Assembly: GCA_900547035.1 (NCBI GenBank)
Contig: URFM01000092.1
Location: 1-6,503 of the forward strand
Direction: 5' to 3'
Length of the DNA: 6,503 bases
Origin: an uncultured Clostridium sp.
GTDB taxonomy: Bacteria > Bacillota > Clostridia > Lachnospirales > Lachnospiraceae
Part shown: piece after piece, positions 5,548 to 6,503 of the stretch
Numbering within the stretch: the stretch's first letter is position 1
Layout of the letters: each line of letters starts with the position of its first letter
Program-made: the position numbers and the translations under genes
The notes under the pieces: model-generated
Database searches by the model: none
The model's input: the letters and a program-made list of their open reading frames with translations, nothing else
What the model was told of the DNA's origin: nothing

Positions 5548-6288
5548 TTAAGCCCTTTGCTGCTCCTGAAAGCCGCTGCACACATCTACCGCAGCAGCCG
5601 TACCCATAATCTCAGGCAGCACCTGGTCCTTAGGTCCCTGTTTCGTAATCCGTCCATCCGCGATGACCACAATCTCATCCGCAATATTCAAAATCCGTTC
5701 CTGATGAGAAATAATCAGAATGGAGCCATTGCTTTTCTCCCGCATACGCTCAAAAACGCGAATCAGGTTCTGGAAACTCCACAGGTCAATTCCCGCCTCC
5801 GGCTCGTCAAAGACGGAAAGCTTGGAAGCTCTCGCCAATACAGTGGCAATCTCGATGCGCTTTAATTCTCCTCCGGAAAGGCTGGCGTTTACTTCCCGGT
5901 TAATATAGTCCTTTGCGCACAGTCCCACCTCGGATAAATATTGACAGGCCTCAGCCACCGTCAGCCGCTTCTTGGCCGCCAGACGGATCAGGTCCAGAAC
6001 CTGCAGTCCCTTAAAGCGGACCGGCTGCTGAAACGCAAAGCTGATGCCTAAATTTGCCCGCTCCGTGATGCTCATATTGGTAATATCCTGACCCTCGAAG
6101 TAAATTCTTCCCTCCGTAGGATTCTCGATTCCCATAATCAGCTTGGCCGTGGTAGACTTTCCGCCTCCATTAGGCCCGGTGATTACCACAAATTTTCCTT
6201 CATCAATGGTCAGGCTTAAATTTTTAATAATTTCTTTTTCTCCTTTGTCATCCTTTACATCAAAGGAGATATTCTCTAATGTAAGCAT
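5548..6288 (-). CDS. sufC: Fe-S cluster assembly ATPase SufC
   Basis: SufC is a soluble ABC-type ATPase that binds SufB/SufD-type scaffolds and drives their conformational change during cluster assembly. The protein has 246 residues, the normal SufC length. Motifs in order: Walker A GPNGGGKST (38-46), Q-loop FQQPVR (86-91), signature LSGGELKR (137-144) with the Glu-Leu-Lys-Arg continuation typical of SufC, Walker B and catalytic Glu in LSVFDEPEAGID (157-168), and switch His195 in IISHQ. There is no membrane segment or permease gene nearby, which argues against an ordinary transporter. It begins at the ATG at 6288, with a weak GGCAGGGA ribosome binding site, and is followed after 22 nt by its scaffold partner. 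The short Cys-containing tail (AVDVCSGFQEQQRA) is not a recognised functional element. Identification is firm, strengthened by the adjacent partner gene. Confidence 0.95.
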   Translation of the reverse strand: MLTLENISFDVKDDKGEKEIIKNLSLTIDEGKFVVITGPNGGGKSTTAKLIMGIENPTEGRIYFEGQDITNMSITERANLGISFAFQQPVRFKGLQVLDLIRLAAKKRLTVAEACQYLSEVGLCAKDYINREVNASLSGGELKRIEIATVLARASKLSVFDEPEAGIDLWSFQNLIRVFERMREKSNGSILIISHQERILNIADEIVVIADGRITKQGPKDQVLPEIMGTAAAVDVCSGFQEQQRA

Positions 6289-6411
6289 ATGATTCCCTGC
6301 CTCTCTGGTGCTTTCCTTCCGTTTCCGTTCAGTTACAGTTTACCCGGATCATCCAAAATTATCTGGTGCATTTGCAACAATCCCGCAATTCATTTTCTGC
6401 AACTGTAAAAT

Positions 6412-6440
6412 AGACGGAAAACTCATCGAGTTTTCCGTCT
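6412..6440 (-). terminator. Rho-independent terminator after tRNA-Leu
   Basis: Perfect 12-bp arms (6412-6423 and 6429-6440, AGACGGAAAACT and its complement) surround a 5-nt centre whose outer C and G can also pair. Read on the minus strand it begins 8 nt after the tRNA 3' end and is followed by ATTTTA, a short U-run. It probably ends the tRNA transcript and separates it from sufC, which starts 123 nt further on. Confidence 0.75.
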
Positions 6441-6448
6441 ACCTGAAC

Positions 6449-6503
6449 TGCAGAAGATGGGAGTCGAACCCACAAGGTATTTCTACCACACGGACCTGAA
6501 CCG
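6449..6503 (-). tRNA. tRNA-Leu, anticodon CAG (3' part, cut by the window edge)
   Basis: Read on the minus strand from the right edge, the sequence gives the last three bases of the 5' anticodon stem (CGG), a 7-base loop TTCAGGT with anticodon CAG (plus-strand 6496-6498), and the 3' stem CCGTG. A long variable arm follows with stem GGTA-GAAA-TACC, then a T arm GTGGG-TTCGACT-CCCAT, the acceptor strand CTTCTGC (6450-6456) and discriminator A (6449). The long variable arm (class II), discriminator A and CAG anticodon together indicate leucine, decoding CUG. The bases after the discriminator are GTTC, so CCA is not encoded and must be added enzymatically. The D arm and 5' acceptor strand lie outside the window. 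Confidence 0.93.

Noticed and set aside
4941..5609. 222-codon plus-strand open frame opposite the SufB/D-like gene
   Set aside because: It is antisense to a conserved gene and its product resembles no family I know; it is a shadow of codon bias.
5548..6288. SufC as the ATPase of an ordinary ABC transporter
   Set aside because: No permease or binding protein nearby, SufC-type signature continuation, and a SufB/D-family gene directly downstream.
6358..6388. Possible sufC promoter on the minus strand (TTGCGG, 19 bp, GATAAT)
   Set aside because: The -10-like GATAAT is reasonable, but the -35 match is poor and the spacing too long. A promoter should lie in 6289-6411, but I cannot place it reliably.
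6333..6408. 8-bp inverted copies TTACAGTT and AACTGTAA 60 nt apart upstream of sufC
   Set aside because: Short and widely separated, so likely chance; no supporting symmetry at a promoter.
6308..6499. Plus-strand 63-codon open frame ending in RRWESNPQGISTTRT
   Set aside because: Its end is the antisense of the tRNA-Leu T arm and acceptor; WESNPQ-type endings are a known artefact of translating tRNA genes. It also runs through the tRNA terminator.

Overview
The window looks like chromosomal DNA of an anaerobic, low-to-mid GC Gram-positive bacterium of the class Clostridia, probably Lachnospiraceae-like. The evidence is the iscS-iscU-mnmA gene order, the two-gene SufC plus short SufB/SufD-like pair, a SpoVB/MVF-type lipid-linked sugar flippase, strong AGGAG/GGGAGG ribosome binding sites and a tRNA without an encoded CCA. 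The assignment rests on family recognition and gene order only; no database search was possible.

Layout from left to right. (1) Positions 1-2767 hold a minus-strand operon read right to left: iscS (cysteine desulfurase), iscU (Fe-S scaffold), mnmA (tRNA 2-thiouridylase), then the first nine codons of a further gene that overlaps the mnmA stop by an ATGA junction and leaves the window. (2) Positions 2768-2937 are a divergent control region. It holds a near-consensus promoter for iscS (TTGAAA, 17 bp, TATAGT) whose -35 box lies inside a perfect 13-bp-arm palindrome, followed by an iscS leader that can form hairpins. (3) Positions 2938-4500 encode a plus-strand membrane flippase. (4) Positions 4501-4604 lie between convergent genes and carry a long hairpin that fits best as the terminator of the minus-strand suf genes. 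(5) Positions 4605-6288 hold a minus-strand pair, sufC then a short SufB/SufD-family gene. (6) Positions 6412-6503 hold a terminator and the 3' part of a minus-strand tRNA-Leu(CAG) cut by the window edge.

Functionally, the window is mostly sulfur trafficking and Fe-S cluster assembly. IscS would take sulfur from cysteine and pass it as a persulfide to IscU for cluster building and to MnmA for 2-thiolation of U34 in tRNAs. SufC and its short SufB/D partner would form a second, ATP-driven assembly machine without SufS, SufE/SufU or a second SufB/D paralogue. The two sets resemble the minimal two-gene systems described as MIS (desulfurase plus scaffold) and SMS (SufC-like plus SufB-like). The flippase between them probably belongs to envelope or spore-wall synthesis, but its promoter region adjoins the iscS operator. 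I see no mobile element, CRISPR array or defence system, and nothing I would call an entirely new system. The most notable points are the operator-promoter arrangement without an adjacent regulator gene, and the Cys/His motif in the short SufB-like protein.
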